DNA of 64,000 bases from Halobacteroides halobius DSM 5150 (lineage in GTDB: Bacteria; Bacillota; Halanaerobiia; Halobacteroidales; Halobacteroidaceae), in contig NC_019978.1 of NCBI RefSeq assembly GCF_000328625.1, positions 1,612,001 to 1,676,000 of the forward strand. The letters run 5' to 3'. Below are positions 1 to 8,974 of this stretch, in pieces (position 1 is the stretch's first letter; each line of letters starts with the position of its first letter). Made by a program: the position numbers and the translations under genes. The notes under the pieces were generated by a model, which was not told the DNA's origin, did not search any database, and saw only the letters and a program-made list of their open reading frames with translations.

Positions 1-127
1 CCAAGGTAAGATGAACCAAATACCCCCGCGGATAACCTGGATACTGTCTATAATCTACTCGTAAACTAAATAACCGGGCCAATGCTCCTAAACAGACACC
101 TAATAAAATCATAGACCCATATTTCAA
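1..127 (-). CDS. YIEGIA-type membrane protein, N-terminal fragment
   Basis: The gene runs off the left edge, so only about 42 codons are visible. A TTG start at 127 is chosen because GGAGGGG lies eight bases before it; the ATG at 112 is too far from that site. The visible residues include LGVCLGALARLF followed by SLRVDYRQYPGYPRG, which I recognise as the start of the YIEGIA family of membrane proteins found in spore-forming Clostridia. It follows the DUF1614 gene on the same strand, and the two are probably co-transcribed. The biochemical role is unknown. The family call rests on a short fragment. Confidence 0.6.
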   Translation of the reverse strand, partial: MKYGSMILLGVCLGALARLFSLRVDYRQYPGYPRGYLVHLTL

Positions 128-237
128 TTATTCTTCCCCTCCCAGTTTAGATTATAATTTTCTCTTTTGATATATCATTCCATTATCCTTATTTTTATTT
201 CGAATATAACCTCTCGTGTTTTCTCATCAATTACCAA

Positions 238-846
238 CTATTCATTAAACAAATCTAAATCTTCTTTGGTCTCCCCTATTAATTCAACTAATAATATAGC
301 TAAAGATCCACTAATTACTATAGAATCGAGGATACCAGCCCCTCCAATAGTAATATTAGTAGGTACTCCAGCATTAATAACTTGTAATAAAACAAGTACA
401 TCATAGACTAAAAAACCTAATCCTCCCGCTACAAAAGCAACTTTACGCGACCGTCCAGTTAAATATGCTACTATAGCTGCTACTATAGGAAATAAATAAT
501 TACTGTCAATTACTGTATATCCTTCTTCAAATTGATATAATTTAGTTAAAAAAAAGATTGTTAAACCAGTTATTAAAATAGCTACAAAAGATTTAAATAA
601 TTTAGCTGTTTTTATTTTACTTAAAATAAAAACAGCTAATATAATTGGTACAACAGCGCCTCCTACATTTATTTCAACCTCTGGGGTATTACTAATAGGA
701 AAATTAATAAAGCTTCCTATTAGCATTGCAGTTAAACCAAACAATAATTCCTTTTTATTTAAACCAATTTGCTTAATAGCTTTTTCACTAATAAATAAAT
801 AAATAAATAGTTCTAACCCAACAAGAATAATAACTCCCATAGGCAT
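238..846 (-). CDS. DUF1614-type integral membrane protein
   Basis: A protein of about 202 residues that is almost entirely hydrophobic, with five to six predicted membrane segments. It contains a conserved-looking EINVGGAVVPIILAVF stretch near residue 60 and GIPTN-like and GGAGILDSI segments near the C-terminus, which fit the DUF1614 family. An upstream in-frame TTG would give 208 residues, but GGAGG is better placed for the ATG at 846 (11 bases, somewhat long). It lies between spoVS and the YIEGIA gene, all on the minus strand, which suggests a sporulation or envelope role by context only. No catalytic motif is visible. Confidence 0.7.
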   Translation of the reverse strand: MPMGVIILVGLELFIYLFISEKAIKQIGLNKKELLFGLTAMLIGSFINFPISNTPEVEINVGGAVVPIILAVFILSKIKTAKLFKSFVAILITGLTIFFLTKLYQFEEGYTVIDSNYLFPIVAAIVAYLTGRSRKVAFVAGGLGFLVYDVLVLLQVINAGVPTNITIGGAGILDSIVISGSLAILLVELIGETKEDLDLFNE

Positions 847-925
847 ACTATAATACACCTCCAAGCACTTAAAGCTTTATTAGTTAGTTTTGGATTATAG
901 TAGAAAAAATATGCACTTAAAATAA

Positions 926-953
926 AAAAGCAGCCTATTAATAGGCTGCTTTT
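926..953 (-). terminator. Terminator after spoVS
   Basis: A perfect inverted repeat, AAAAGCAGCCTATT with its complement, followed on the minus strand by a T-rich run. It separates spoVS from the DUF1614 gene. Confidence 0.8.
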
Positions 954-982
954 CAAAAGGCAATTTATAGTCTGAATTTAAA

Positions 983-1243
983 TTATCTTGATTCCACAAT
1001 TAACTTGATAGCAGTTCTTTCCTCACCATCAATTTCAATATCTGTAAAAGCCGGAATGCAAAATAAATCTTTCCCACTTGGAGCTACATAACCTCTAGCA
1101 ATAGCTACTGCTTTTACTGCTTGGTTTAATGCACCTGCTCCTATAGCTTGTAGTTCTGCCCCCTCCCTTTCTCTTAATACTCCAGCTAGGGCTCCTGCTA
1201 CTGATTTAGGACTTGATTGAGATGATACCTTTAGTACTTCCAT
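983..1243 (-). CDS. spoVS: Stage V sporulation protein S
   Basis: SpoVS is a small Alba-like protein needed for normal spore development in Bacillus and Clostridia. The 86-residue product has the family length and runs from MEVLKVSS to KLIVESR, with the characteristic segment GALNQAVKAVAIARGYVAP. The start is supported by AAGGAGG ten bases upstream. It lies directly downstream of rny, but the rny terminator and a sigma-H-like promoter between them make it a separate unit. Its presence indicates that the organism, or its recent ancestor, makes spores. The protein is cytoplasmic and probably binds nucleic acid. Confidence 0.95.
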   Translation of the reverse strand: MEVLKVSSQSSPKSVAGALAGVLREREGAELQAIGAGALNQAVKAVAIARGYVAPSGKDLFCIPAFTDIEIDGEERTAIKLIVESR

Positions 1244-1294
1244 GTTTGTATACCTCCTTAAGTATTTTTTGTTAAATATCTTGTTCTATATATA

Positions 1295-1323
1295 TATTTC
1301 AATATTTACAAAAAAATTCCTTC
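1295..1323 (-). promoter_or_regulatory. Sigma-H-like promoter of spoVS
   Basis: On the minus strand GAAGGAATT is followed after 11 bases by ATTGAAATA. The Bacillus sigma-H consensus is RnAGGAwWW, 11-12 bases, RnnGAATww; only one core base differs (GAAA for GAAT). It lies about 50 bases before the spoVS start. B. subtilis spoVS is sigma-H dependent, which supports the reading. Confidence 0.5.
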
Positions 1324-1484
1324 TTTTTATGTAAGAATTTTTCTTTAACAGGACACCATTTATTATTTTACTTTTATTTGATATTTATACATCTTTTAAA
1401 TAAAAATATTTATCCCTTATTATTTATTTGAATACTTAGCAATCAATTCCTGCTTTGAATAAAGAAAAATAATATTAATTAAAA

Positions 1485-1510
1485 AATGGTGACCATAACT
1501 GGTCACCATT
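1485..1510 (-). terminator. Terminator after rny
   Basis: A 10-base-pair perfect stem AATGGTGACC / GGTCACCATT with a six-base loop, followed on the minus strand by TTTTT. It lies immediately downstream of the rny stop codon. Confidence 0.85.
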
Positions 1511-1513
1511 AGT

Positions 1514-3043
1514 TTATTTAGCATAATTAACAGATCTAGTCTCTCGAACAACTGTAATTTTAATTTGACCTGGATACTCTAAATTATCCTCTATTTCTTT
1601 AGAAACCTCATAAGAAATCTTACTAGCAATATTATCATCGACTTCGTCCGGTTCAACTATAACCCTTACTTCACGTCCAGCTTGAATAGCATAGGCTTTT
1701 TCTACCCCATCAAAGGAATCAGCTATACTTTCCAATTTTTCCAACCGTTTAATATAAGATTCTAAAGTTTCTCTTCTAGCACCTGGTCTAGCTGCTGAAA
1801 CAGCATCAGCCGCAGCAACTAGTACTGCTACTATAGATTCCGCTTCTATATCACCATGATGAGCAGCAATAGCATGAATTACATCCTCATTCTCACCATA
1901 TTTTCGGGCCAAATCAACACCAATTTGAGTATGAGGACCTTCTACTTCATGATCAATAGCTTTCCCTAAATCATGCAATAATCCGGCTCGCTTAGCTACA
2001 TCAACGTTAACTCCTAACTCAGCAGCCATTATGCCTGATAAATGAGACACTTCAATAGAATGTTGTAATACATTTTGACCATAACTTGTCCGATACTTCA
2101 ATCTACCTAGTAATTTAATAATCTCTTTATTTAATCCATGCACTCCAGTATCAAAAGTGGCTTGTTCTCCTACATCATAAATTCTATCATCAATTTCTTC
2201 TCTAGCTTTCTCAACCATCTCTTCAATTCGAGCTGGATGAATTCTACCATCATCAACTAATTTCTCTAAAGCAATTCTAGCTGTTTCCCTTCTAATTGGA
2301 TCAAAACCAGACAAAATTACCGCTTCTGGAGTATCATCAATTATTAGATCAATTCCTGTTAAACTCTCTAAAGCTCTAATATTCCTTCCTTCTCTACCAA
2401 TGATTCGACCTTTCATTTCATCATTAGGTAAATTTACAACTGAAACAGTTGTTTCAGCCACATGGTCAGCAGCACAACGTTGAATAGCAGAAGAAATTAT
2501 CTCTCTAGCTTTTTTGTTAGCTTCTTCTTTAGTTTGAGCTTCCATATCTTTAATCTTTTTAGCTTTTTCATGTTTAATCTCATCTTCTAATCGATTTAGC
2601 AACAATTGCTTTGCTTCTTCAGTAGTCAAACCAGATAATTTCTCTAGTTTTTGTGCATGTTCTTCGTGTAATTTTTCAATTTCTGCTTCTTTTTGCTTAA
2701 TATTTTTCTTTCTTTCTTTAATATCTTTTTCTTGCTGGGTTAACTGATTAGATTTTCGTTCTAAATTATCTTCTTTTTTTACTAATCTACTCTCAAACTT
2801 CTGTAATTCATTTCGTCGCTCTCGACATTCATTTTCAACTTCTTCTTTTATCTCATGAGCTTGTTCTTTGGCTTCAACCAATGCTTCACGCTTTGTAGAT
2901 TCTGCCTCACGTTTTGCATTTTCTATAATTTTCTCTGCTTCTTTTTCAGCAGATCCGATCTTACTTTCACCAATATATTTTCTAATGGCAAAGCCAATAG
3001 TACCCCCCATTATTAAACTAACTATTATTAGTACATATTCCAA
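1514..3043 (-). CDS. rny: Ribonuclease Y
   Basis: RNase Y is the membrane-anchored endoribonuclease that starts mRNA decay in Firmicutes. The 509-residue protein has the full family layout: an N-terminal membrane segment (residues 1-20), a long charged coiled coil (about 25-190), a KH RNA-binding domain with [12 protein letters not shown] near residue 213, and an HD domain with HDLGK near residue 356. Translation starts at TTG: GGAGG lies eight bases upstream and no in-frame ATG is near. It ends in its own terminator just before spoVS. Confidence 0.97.
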   Translation of the reverse strand: MEYVLIIVSLIMGGTIGFAIRKYIGESKIGSAEKEAEKIIENAKREAESTKREALVEAKEQAHEIKEEVENECRERRNELQKFESRLVKKEDNLERKSNQLTQQEKDIKERKKNIKQKEAEIEKLHEEHAQKLEKLSGLTTEEAKQLLLNRLEDEIKHEKAKKIKDMEAQTKEEANKKAREIISSAIQRCAADHVAETTVSVVNLPNDEMKGRIIGREGRNIRALESLTGIDLIIDDTPEAVILSGFDPIRRETARIALEKLVDDGRIHPARIEEMVEKAREEIDDRIYDVGEQATFDTGVHGLNKEIIKLLGRLKYRTSYGQNVLQHSIEVSHLSGIMAAELGVNVDVAKRAGLLHDLGKAIDHEVEGPHTQIGVDLARKYGENEDVIHAIAAHHGDIEAESIVAVLVAAADAVSAARPGARRETLESYIKRLEKLESIADSFDGVEKAYAIQAGREVRVIVEPDEVDDNIASKISYEVSKEIEDNLEYPGQIKITVVRETRSVNYAK

Positions 3044-3169
3044 CTACCACACCTCCATTCATTATTTAATTGTTACAGTAACTTTATTAACAGCAAGTTT
3101 ATATTCAAAACTAACTATTAAGCATCTACTGACCTAATATACTGTTATCATTTTAACTTTTTCTACTCC

Positions 3170-3823
3170 TTATGTCAAGCTAGTTATCTGACTCTTTCCA
3201 GTTTCCATTTTTACCTTAAAAGCTTGGTCTGCAATTTGACTTAAATGTTGTTGATGAGTAACTGTAATAATTTGGCGCTGAAAACGATCATTTACTGTTT
3301 TAAGAAATTTAGCTACATCAACAATATATTCTTCACTAACATGTTTAGCTGGTTCATCTAAAACTAACGGCCCACCTATTTTAGGTCGTTGTAGAGTTTC
3401 TAAAATAGCTACTCTTAATCCTAAAGAAACTACATCAACTACTCCCCCGCCTCTTGCATCTTGAGGAATATTTTTAATTTCTTGTTCACCAGCTTGAGAA
3501 ACAACATAAAACTCCGCTGAAAAACTATTTCGTTTCTTCTCAATCTCTATCTCAAAACTAAATTGAGCACCAAATACAGCTTGTAAAGCTTGGGTCACTA
3601 ATAATTCTATCTGTTGTCTAGCTTGTTCTCTAGCATATTCAGAAACCTCTTGTAAAAAAATATTTACTTGGTCTAACAATTCTTTTTCTTCTTGATACTC
3701 AGTTAACTCTTTTTCCTTCTTTTCCCGAACCTTTTTTAATCTCTTTTCTTCTCCCTTGCGCCTATGATATTCTTCCTTTTTAATCTCAATATCTTTTTCT
3801 AATTGCTTAATAATATCTTCCAT
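3170..3823 (-). CDS. SbcC/Rad50-type ATPase, C-terminal (Walker B) half
   Basis: The 217-residue protein begins with a charged coiled coil (residues 1-80). It then carries the C-terminal nucleotide-binding lobe of an SMC/Rad50 ATPase: an ABC-signature-like ARGGGVVDVVSLGLRVA near residue 122, Walker B plus D-loop LVLDEPAKHVSEEY near 153, and an H-loop-like ITVTHQQHL near 190. There is no Walker A. It is the natural complement of the protein at 4091-5539, separated only by the short coiled-coil gene at 3825-4088. The ATG follows the upstream stop codon by one base, so the genes are probably translationally coupled. It should pair with the N-half and the SbcD-like nuclease in DNA-end processing. 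Confidence 0.8.
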   Translation of the reverse strand: MEDIIKQLEKDIEIKKEEYHRRKGEEKRLKKVREKKEKELTEYQEEKELLDQVNIFLQEVSEYAREQARQQIELLVTQALQAVFGAQFSFEIEIEKKRNSFSAEFYVVSQAGEQEIKNIPQDARGGGVVDVVSLGLRVAILETLQRPKIGGPLVLDEPAKHVSEEYIVDVAKFLKTVNDRFQRQIITVTHQQHLSQIADQAFKVKMETGKSQITSLT

Positions 3824-3824
3824 C

Positions 3825-4088
3825 TTATTTCTTCCTTGTCTGGTCTAATATTTGATCATCAGGCAATAATTCTTGAGCCTTAGCTAAAGATGCTTGTAAT
3901 TTATTCTCTAATTCTTTAATCTCATCTTCTAACTCTTCAGGCTTAATACCATAATCTTCAATCTGCTTTAATAATTCTTTCTTTTTTTCTTTTAAATTAT
4001 CCAATCTATCCTCTGCTACTGCTTTTTTACGATTAGCCTTGTCTAATTTATCCTTTAATTGATTTATTTGCTTTTTATAATCACTCAT
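3825..4088 (-). CDS. Small coiled-coil protein between split SbcC halves
   Basis: An 87-residue, highly charged protein that is almost entirely heptad-like helix (KKQINQLKDKLDKANRKK and onwards). No catalytic motif is visible. It sits two bases after the N-terminal half of the split Rad50-like ATPase and one base before the C-terminal half. Its length and composition would fit a piece of the coiled-coil arm or a linker that helps the halves associate, but this is inference from position. I do not recognise a named family. Confidence 0.7.
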   Translation of the reverse strand: MSDYKKQINQLKDKLDKANRKKAVAEDRLDNLKEKKKELLKQIEDYGIKPEELEDEIKELENKLQASLAKAQELLPDDQILDQTRKK

Positions 4089-4090
4089 TA

Positions 4091-5539
4091 TTATTCCTCC
4101 CTATAATTATTAATAATTTGCTTTATTAGCTTTTGATCAACATTACTAAAACAGGTTGGACACTCACCTTTTTCTTTTAATAAATCACTATATTGCATAA
4201 GTAATCTTTCTCTTCTTTGACTCACATTTTTTAAATCCGCTACTACTTCTTCTAAACCTTGGTTAAGCTTCTTATTTTGTCTCTTAAAATCCATTGCTTG
4301 TTCTAACCTTTGAGTATACTTTTTTAAATTATTTAATAATCTTTCCTGCTGCTTAGCCGTCGGAAATAAAGTAAGAAAATTAGTTACTTCCTTTATTTTA
4401 ATCTGATAGTTATTTAAATCCATTTCTAACTTCTGTAACTTATCTAGATTATCCCTTAAATCTAAAGCTAAATTCAGCTCTTTTTTAACTTCTTTAGTGT
4501 TTTTTAACTTATCTAACAATTTAATATTATTCTTTAGTTCCAGAGTGGCTTGTTGATAATTACCCTCAACTTGTTTTAAATTAATTAAATCCTTAGCTGT
4601 AGCTTCAATTTTAGGTACTAGGTTAATTACTTGAGTTAAGTTTTTAAAATGGGCCAAGTATTCTTTACCTAACTTTAACCTTTGAGTAGTTTTATCAAGC
4701 TCCCCTTTAATCTCTTTTAAATTAGTCAACTGATCCATTTGTTGCTGAGAATCAACTAATAACTTCTTTATCTGTTTTAAATCATCTAATTGTGCTAATA
4801 ACTCTCTTAAACTTTCTTGTTCTTGTTTAATAGACTTCCAGTCTTGATAAAGAAGAGTTACCTGCTCTAATTTAGTCTTAGTCTCTTTTATCTCATGTAA
4901 TAACTTCTTTTCTTCTGTAATCTGTTGTGATAACTTGGGTAAGTCAGAAAATTCCTTTAATTCTTTATCACACTCATCTATTTCTGTAGTTAACCTTTTT
5001 TCCTCTTGTTGATATTGACGAATATCCTTATTAGTTTCTCGACTTGCTGAATCAACTAAATGAATATCTAATAACCGACCTAAAGCCTTAGCTCGAATAC
5101 TACCAGTTTGGTTTAATAAAAAAGCTCCATCCAATTGATAGTCTAAATTTATAGTTGTTTCGTAGTCTGTATCTAACTCAATTTTAGGCATTTGATGTAA
5201 CTTAGTAATCTTTTGTGGTACATCACGCCCAATTCTTTCAAAGACTTGCTTTTCACCTTGGGTATCAATTATTATATAGCCATTTTTACTAGGGGTTCGT
5301 CGTCTTACGATCTTAAATCCATTCTCTAGCTCAACTGTTACCCTACAGCTTTTATTTCCACTTCGAATATAATCATCACCCAAGGGCTCATTATACAAAA
5401 CCCACCTTAAAGCTCTAACAATAGCCGATTTCCCCTGGTCTGATGGACCAGTAATTACATTAAATCCTGAAGAAAACTCTAATCTAGTATCTTCATGTGA
5501 CTGAAAGTTCTCAAGTTCAATTGCTTTTATCATTTGCAT
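4091..5539 (-). CDS. SbcC/Rad50-type ATPase, N-terminal half ending at a zinc hook
   Basis: The 482-residue protein opens with IKAIELENFQSHEDTRLEF and a Walker A GPSDQGKSA near residue 32, typical of Rad50/SbcC. A very long coiled coil follows (about 160-450), and it ends 19 residues after CPTC (460-463), a CxxC zinc-hook motif. In ordinary SbcC the chain turns back after the hook and reaches Walker B; here the reading frame stops. The missing half is encoded at 3170-3823. GGGGGGAG lies nine bases before the ATG. It is directly downstream of the sbcD-like gene, as expected for an SbcCD pair that processes DNA ends and hairpins. Confidence 0.85.
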   Translation of the reverse strand: MQMIKAIELENFQSHEDTRLEFSSGFNVITGPSDQGKSAIVRALRWVLYNEPLGDDYIRSGNKSCRVTVELENGFKIVRRRTPSKNGYIIIDTQGEKQVFERIGRDVPQKITKLHQMPKIELDTDYETTINLDYQLDGAFLLNQTGSIRAKALGRLLDIHLVDSASRETNKDIRQYQQEEKRLTTEIDECDKELKEFSDLPKLSQQITEEKKLLHEIKETKTKLEQVTLLYQDWKSIKQEQESLRELLAQLDDLKQIKKLLVDSQQQMDQLTNLKEIKGELDKTTQRLKLGKEYLAHFKNLTQVINLVPKIEATAKDLINLKQVEGNYQQATLELKNNIKLLDKLKNTKEVKKELNLALDLRDNLDKLQKLEMDLNNYQIKIKEVTNFLTLFPTAKQQERLLNNLKKYTQRLEQAMDFKRQNKKLNQGLEEVVADLKNVSQRRERLLMQYSDLLKEKGECPTCFSNVDQKLIKQIINNYREE

Positions 5540-5545
5540 TCCTAC

Positions 5546-6505
5546 TTACTCCCCCCCTAATTTCTCTTGGGCTTGAGAGATTCTATTTAGGGCTTCTTTT
5601 TTTACATTATCATCAATTTGTTCATTACTAGCTACTTGTTCTAATATCTGCTCTACAGAGAAATATTTAAATTCACCTGCTGCTTTAATTGTTTGTGTGA
5701 AATCAGCTAATTTCTTTTCTCTAAATTTAGCAGCCTCTAAAGCACTTCTATCTAATACATCTCCCCCCGGTTTAGCCGAAGTTAATTTTCTAAACTTAAC
5801 CATAATTTCAGAATCTAATTCTATAATTGCAACTTGTGGTTGACGATTAATTTCTTTAATATCAGCACTCATTCTTACTAAAGAACCTGGATTAACAAAC
5901 TTAGTCCCATTAAATTCCTGTTCGCCAAAACCTAAGTGATAATGACCGGATATAATAATATCCGCTTCTGTTGTTACATCTTCAATTAAAGTATATCCTT
6001 GATCAAAGAATGGTCGATCTAATAACATACCATGAATCATATGTAATGCATAATCAACTTCTTGCTCCTTATTTATCATATAGGCACTGCCATCAGTATC
6101 AACATTATAATCAAAATGCTTCCCTGATAATTGCAATTTTAATTTGTCTTTTGTTAGTGTAATCGGTTCTTCAATTAAGTTTAATACTCCTGAATTAATT
6201 AATACCCCTAACATTGTTCGAGATAATGTATCAGGATTATGACCGTATAAATCGTGGTTCCCTGCTACTACATAGATTGGTATAGGATAACTACTTAAAA
6301 CCTTTAAGAAATCATTTACTACTGAGGGAGCTGGGTTAGGACGGTCAAAAACATCTCCAGCATGTAAAATAAAATCAATCTTCTCTTCTTGGGCTATCTC
6401 TTTTACTTCTTGTAATTTATTAATTAGCGTCTTTTTAAAATTATCCGTTCTCCTACTTGGAGTTGTACCTCTTATATGAGTATCAGACATTACTAATACC
6501 TTCAT
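5546..6505 (-). CDS. sbcD: SbcD/Mre11-type metallophosphoesterase
   Basis: Nuclease subunit of an SbcCD/Mre11-Rad50-like complex. The 319-residue protein carries the calcineurin-like phosphoesterase motifs in order: SDTHIRG near residue 7, AGDVFDRPNP near 49, AGNHDLYG near 81, an HGML histidine near 140 and GHYHLGFG near 187. These bind two metal ions, usually Mn2+. It lies between recX, which it nearly touches, and the split SbcC genes. The C-terminal 100 residues are helical and charged and probably form the ATPase-binding region. It is somewhat shorter than E. coli SbcD. The family assignment is firm; the exact substrate is inferred. Confidence 0.88.
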   Translation of the reverse strand: MKVLVMSDTHIRGTTPSRRTDNFKKTLINKLQEVKEIAQEEKIDFILHAGDVFDRPNPAPSVVNDFLKVLSSYPIPIYVVAGNHDLYGHNPDTLSRTMLGVLINSGVLNLIEEPITLTKDKLKLQLSGKHFDYNVDTDGSAYMINKEQEVDYALHMIHGMLLDRPFFDQGYTLIEDVTTEADIIISGHYHLGFGEQEFNGTKFVNPGSLVRMSADIKEINRQPQVAIIELDSEIMVKFRKLTSAKPGGDVLDRSALEAAKFREKKLADFTQTIKAAGEFKYFSVEQILEQVASNEQIDDNVKKEALNRISQAQEKLGGE

Positions 6506-6506
6506 C

Positions 6507-7148
6507 CTAGTCCTCCCCTACTAAATCTTCTAAAACCAGATCAATAACCTGGAATGAAAATCCTTTTCTTTTTAAAACTTGCTTTAACTTCCCCTTTTTT
6601 TCCCAAGTGGACAAACTACAATATCTAGCTTTCTTTTTATTAGCCAACTTAAAAGCCAATTGATACTCTAATTCAAAATTATATTCCTTATCTATTTCTT
6701 CTTCTATAATCTCTTTACTAATTCCTTTTTCTTGTAACTGTCTTCGTACCTTATAAGGGCCAAATCCTCTGGTGATTCTATCCCTTATCCAACTACCTGC
6801 AAATTCGCGATCATCGATATAATCTAGTCTATCCAAAATTTTAATAACTCTATTAATTACTTGTCCGTTAAATCCTTTCTTAGCTAATCTGTTTTTTAAC
6901 TCTTGGCGACTGCGCTGGCGATAAGATAATAATTTAAATGCAGCTTGCTTAGCCTTTCCTAATTCTTCTTCAACTAATAATTGCTCTAATAGCTCTTCGG
7001 TTAACTTTTGGCCCTTGCTTAATTTATATTCGTAGACTAATTTAGCATCTATCCCCAACAAAAATTGGCCATCTACAAAAATAGAACATCGTTGTTGATT
7101 ATTCTTCTGCTTTTTAATCTTAGTAATAGTTCCTTCTTGTTTAGTCAT
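6507..7148 (-). CDS. recX: RecX regulatory protein
   Basis: RecX modulates RecA by binding the RecA-DNA filament. The 213-residue protein has the usual repeats of three-helix units, including LLSYRQRSRQELKNRLAKKGF and DRLDYIDDREFAGSWIRDR, followed by a GFGPYKVRRQLQEKGI segment. The N-terminal 40 residues (IFVDGQFLLGIDAKLVYEY) match the Firmicute form. It lies 101 bases downstream of recA, beyond the recA terminator, so it relies on read-through or its own promoter. It is followed at once by sbcD. Confidence 0.93.
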   Translation of the reverse strand: MTKQEGTITKIKKQKNNQQRCSIFVDGQFLLGIDAKLVYEYKLSKGQKLTEELLEQLLVEEELGKAKQAAFKLLSYRQRSRQELKNRLAKKGFNGQVINRVIKILDRLDYIDDREFAGSWIRDRITRGFGPYKVRRQLQEKGISKEIIEEEIDKEYNFELEYQLAFKLANKKKARYCSLSTWEKKGKLKQVLKRKGFSFQVIDLVLEDLVGED

Positions 7149-7221
7149 ATTTAACCCTCCCTCAAAATCGATTTCAAAGTGAAACTTAATTAAGAAGTTA
7201 ACTATAGATCAATAAAATAAA

Positions 7222-7244
7222 ACCCCCTTCGATTAAGAAGGGGT
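7222..7244 (-). terminator. Terminator after recA
   Basis: Stem CCCCTTC / GAAGGGG with a six-base loop; on the minus strand it runs into GGGGTTTTATTTTATT. It lies between recA and recX and probably attenuates recX. Confidence 0.8.
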
Positions 7245-7249
7245 GTTAT

Positions 7250-8302
7250 TTAAGCAGACTCTTTTTCAGTTTCTTTATTCTCATCTGCTTCTTCTACTTC
7301 ATCTTCATCTAAAAAGCCTAACTTAACTTTGATTTTATTTTCTATTTCTTCTTTCATCTCTGGATTTTCATCTAAAAATTCTTTAGAATTAGCTCGACCT
7401 TGACCTAATGTAACATCATCACCATATGAATACCAAGCACCAGCCCGCTCAATAATACCATGTTCTTCTCCTAAATCTAGAACACAACCGGTTTGAGAAA
7501 TCCCTGTACCATACATAATATCAAATTTAGCTGTTTTAAAAGGAGAAGCTACCTTATTTTTAACTACCTTAACTTTAGTTCTATTACCTTGGTAGTCATC
7601 TCCATCTTTAATTGTTTTTCTCCGTCTAACATCTAATCTAACAGAAGAATAAAACTTAAGTGCTCGACCACCAGGAGTTGTTTCTGGATTTCCAAATCTA
7701 ACTCCAACTTTCATTCTAATTTGATTAATAAAGACACAAGTACATTTAGTCTTATTAAGGACTCCTGATAACTTACGCATTGCCTGAGACATTAATCGGG
7801 CTTGTAAACCAACATGAGCATCTCCCATTTCACCTTCAATTTCAGCTTTAGGTACTAAAGCAGCCACTGAATCTATCACAATTAAATCAATAGCACCACT
7901 TCTAGCTAATGCTTCACAAATTTCTAAAGCATCTTCACCAGTATCTGGCTGTGAAACAAGTAATTCTTTAGTATCCACTCCTAAATTCTTAGCATATTTA
8001 GGGTCTAAAGCATGTTCAGCATCAATAAAAGCAGCAACTCCACCTTCTGCCTGTAACTCAGCAATCATATGTAAAGCTACTGTTGTTTTTCCTGAAGACT
8101 CTGGGCCAAAAAGTTCAATAATTCTTCCTCTTGGAATACCTCCAACACCTAATGCTGCATCTAAAGATAAAGCTCCTGTTGAAATTGTCTCTACATCCAT
8201 TGCTTGGGCATCTTCTAATTTCATAATAGAGCCTTGTCCAAATTCCTTTTCGATATGATTTAAAGTCCGGTCTAAAGCCTTCTGTTTTTCATTCTTTGAC
8301 AT
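7250..8302 (-). CDS. recA: RecA recombinase
   Basis: RecA forms filaments on single-stranded DNA and drives homologous recombination and the SOS response. The 350-residue protein has Walker A GPESSGKT near residue 66, the Walker B segment [10 protein letters not shown] near 140, loop L1 around [12 protein letters not shown], and loop L2 near [20 protein letters not shown]. The C-terminal 25 residues are acidic ([16 protein letters not shown]), as is common in salt-adapted proteins. It has its own promoter (8354-8382) and terminator. I found no LexA/DinR box (GAAC-N4-GTTC) in the 96 bases upstream. Confidence 0.99.
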   Translation of the reverse strand: MSKNEKQKALDRTLNHIEKEFGQGSIMKLEDAQAMDVETISTGALSLDAALGVGGIPRGRIIELFGPESSGKTTVALHMIAELQAEGGVAAFIDAEHALDPKYAKNLGVDTKELLVSQPDTGEDALEICEALARSGAIDLIVIDSVAALVPKAEIEGEMGDAHVGLQARLMSQAMRKLSGVLNKTKCTCVFINQIRMKVGVRFGNPETTPGGRALKFYSSVRLDVRRRKTIKDGDDYQGNRTKVKVVKNKVASPFKTAKFDIMYGTGISQTGCVLDLGEEHGIIERAGAWYSYGDDVTLGQGRANSKEFLDENPEMKEEIENKIKVKLGFLDEDEVEEADENKETEKESA

Positions 8303-8353
8303 ATATATTCACCTCTTATAATTTGAGTCTGCTTTTAACTCTAACGTATAATA

Positions 8354-8382
8354 ATTATAAAACAATTAACCCTAAAAAGCAA
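8354..8382 (-). promoter_or_regulatory. Sigma-A promoter of recA
   Basis: On the minus strand TTGCTT, 17 bases, TATAAT. It lies 52 bases before the recA start codon. The spacing is optimal and the -10 is perfect. Confidence 0.7.
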
Positions 8383-8398
8383 TTATCAAATTCAACCA

Positions 8399-8974
8399 TT
8401 ATTCTAAATCAAATTCTGATAATGACTGATAAATTGGCCCTTTAGGAGTTAACGTACTTTTAATTAAAGTAATTTTATCCACTACTTCAGGAATCTCAAT
8501 TTTAAAAGGAAATTCTTTAAGTTTTTTACTAAGTAGTTGTAAATTATTTTCCTTAGGATTAACCCTCCCTAAAGTAATATGTGGTGTATATTCATGGTGC
8601 TTTTTTTTAAATCCTAAACTAATTAACTCATTTTCAATCTCTTGATTTATCTGCCCTAATTTCTGACTTCCTTTTTCTATTCCAACCCACATTGTTCGAG
8701 GATAATTCAAATTAGGAAAAGCACCTAACCCTTCTATATTAATAGTAAATGGTTTTTTATTATTCTGAGCAATTTTCTCTAATACTTGTCCTACTTCTTC
8801 TATTTCAGGTTTAGTTAACTCACCTAAGAACTTAATAGTAATATGAAAATTATACTTTTCCACCCACTTAACTTGTAATGAACAATCACGTAGTATATTT
8901 TTTACCTTATCTATTTTTTCTTTCGTAATCTCACTTAATTGAATCCCAATAAAGCACCTTATTTTATCACTCAT
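8399..8974 (-). CDS. thpR: RNA 2',3'-cyclic phosphodiesterase (LigT/2H family)
   Basis: A 191-residue 2H phosphoesterase. The two HxTxL-type catalytic motifs are visible: FHITIKFLG near residue 43 and HITLGRVNP near residue 131. Family members hydrolyse 2',3'-cyclic phosphates on RNA and can ligate tRNA halves in vitro. The start overlaps the end of the membrane phosphoesterase gene by eight bases (ATGAGTGA), so the two are translationally coupled. This cinA-side position upstream of recA is shared with other Halanaerobiales and Clostridia as I remember them. The physiological role is uncertain throughout the family. Confidence 0.9.
   Translation of the reverse strand: MSDKIRCFIGIQLSEITKEKIDKVKNILRDCSLQVKWVEKYNFHITIKFLGELTKPEIEEVGQVLEKIAQNNKKPFTINIEGLGAFPNLNYPRTMWVGIEKGSQKLGQINQEIENELISLGFKKKHHEYTPHITLGRVNPKENNLQLLSKKLKEFPFKIEIPEVVDKITLIKSTLTPKGPIYQSLSEFDLE

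Noticed and set aside
167-406. 79-codon + strand frame
   Set aside because: Antisense to the DUF1614 gene, without ribosome site or protein-like composition.
2868-3137. 89-codon + strand frame
   Set aside because: Shadow of rny on the opposite strand.
8303-8398. LexA/DinR box upstream of recA
   Set aside because: No GAAC-N4-GTTC or close variant seen on either strand in this gap.
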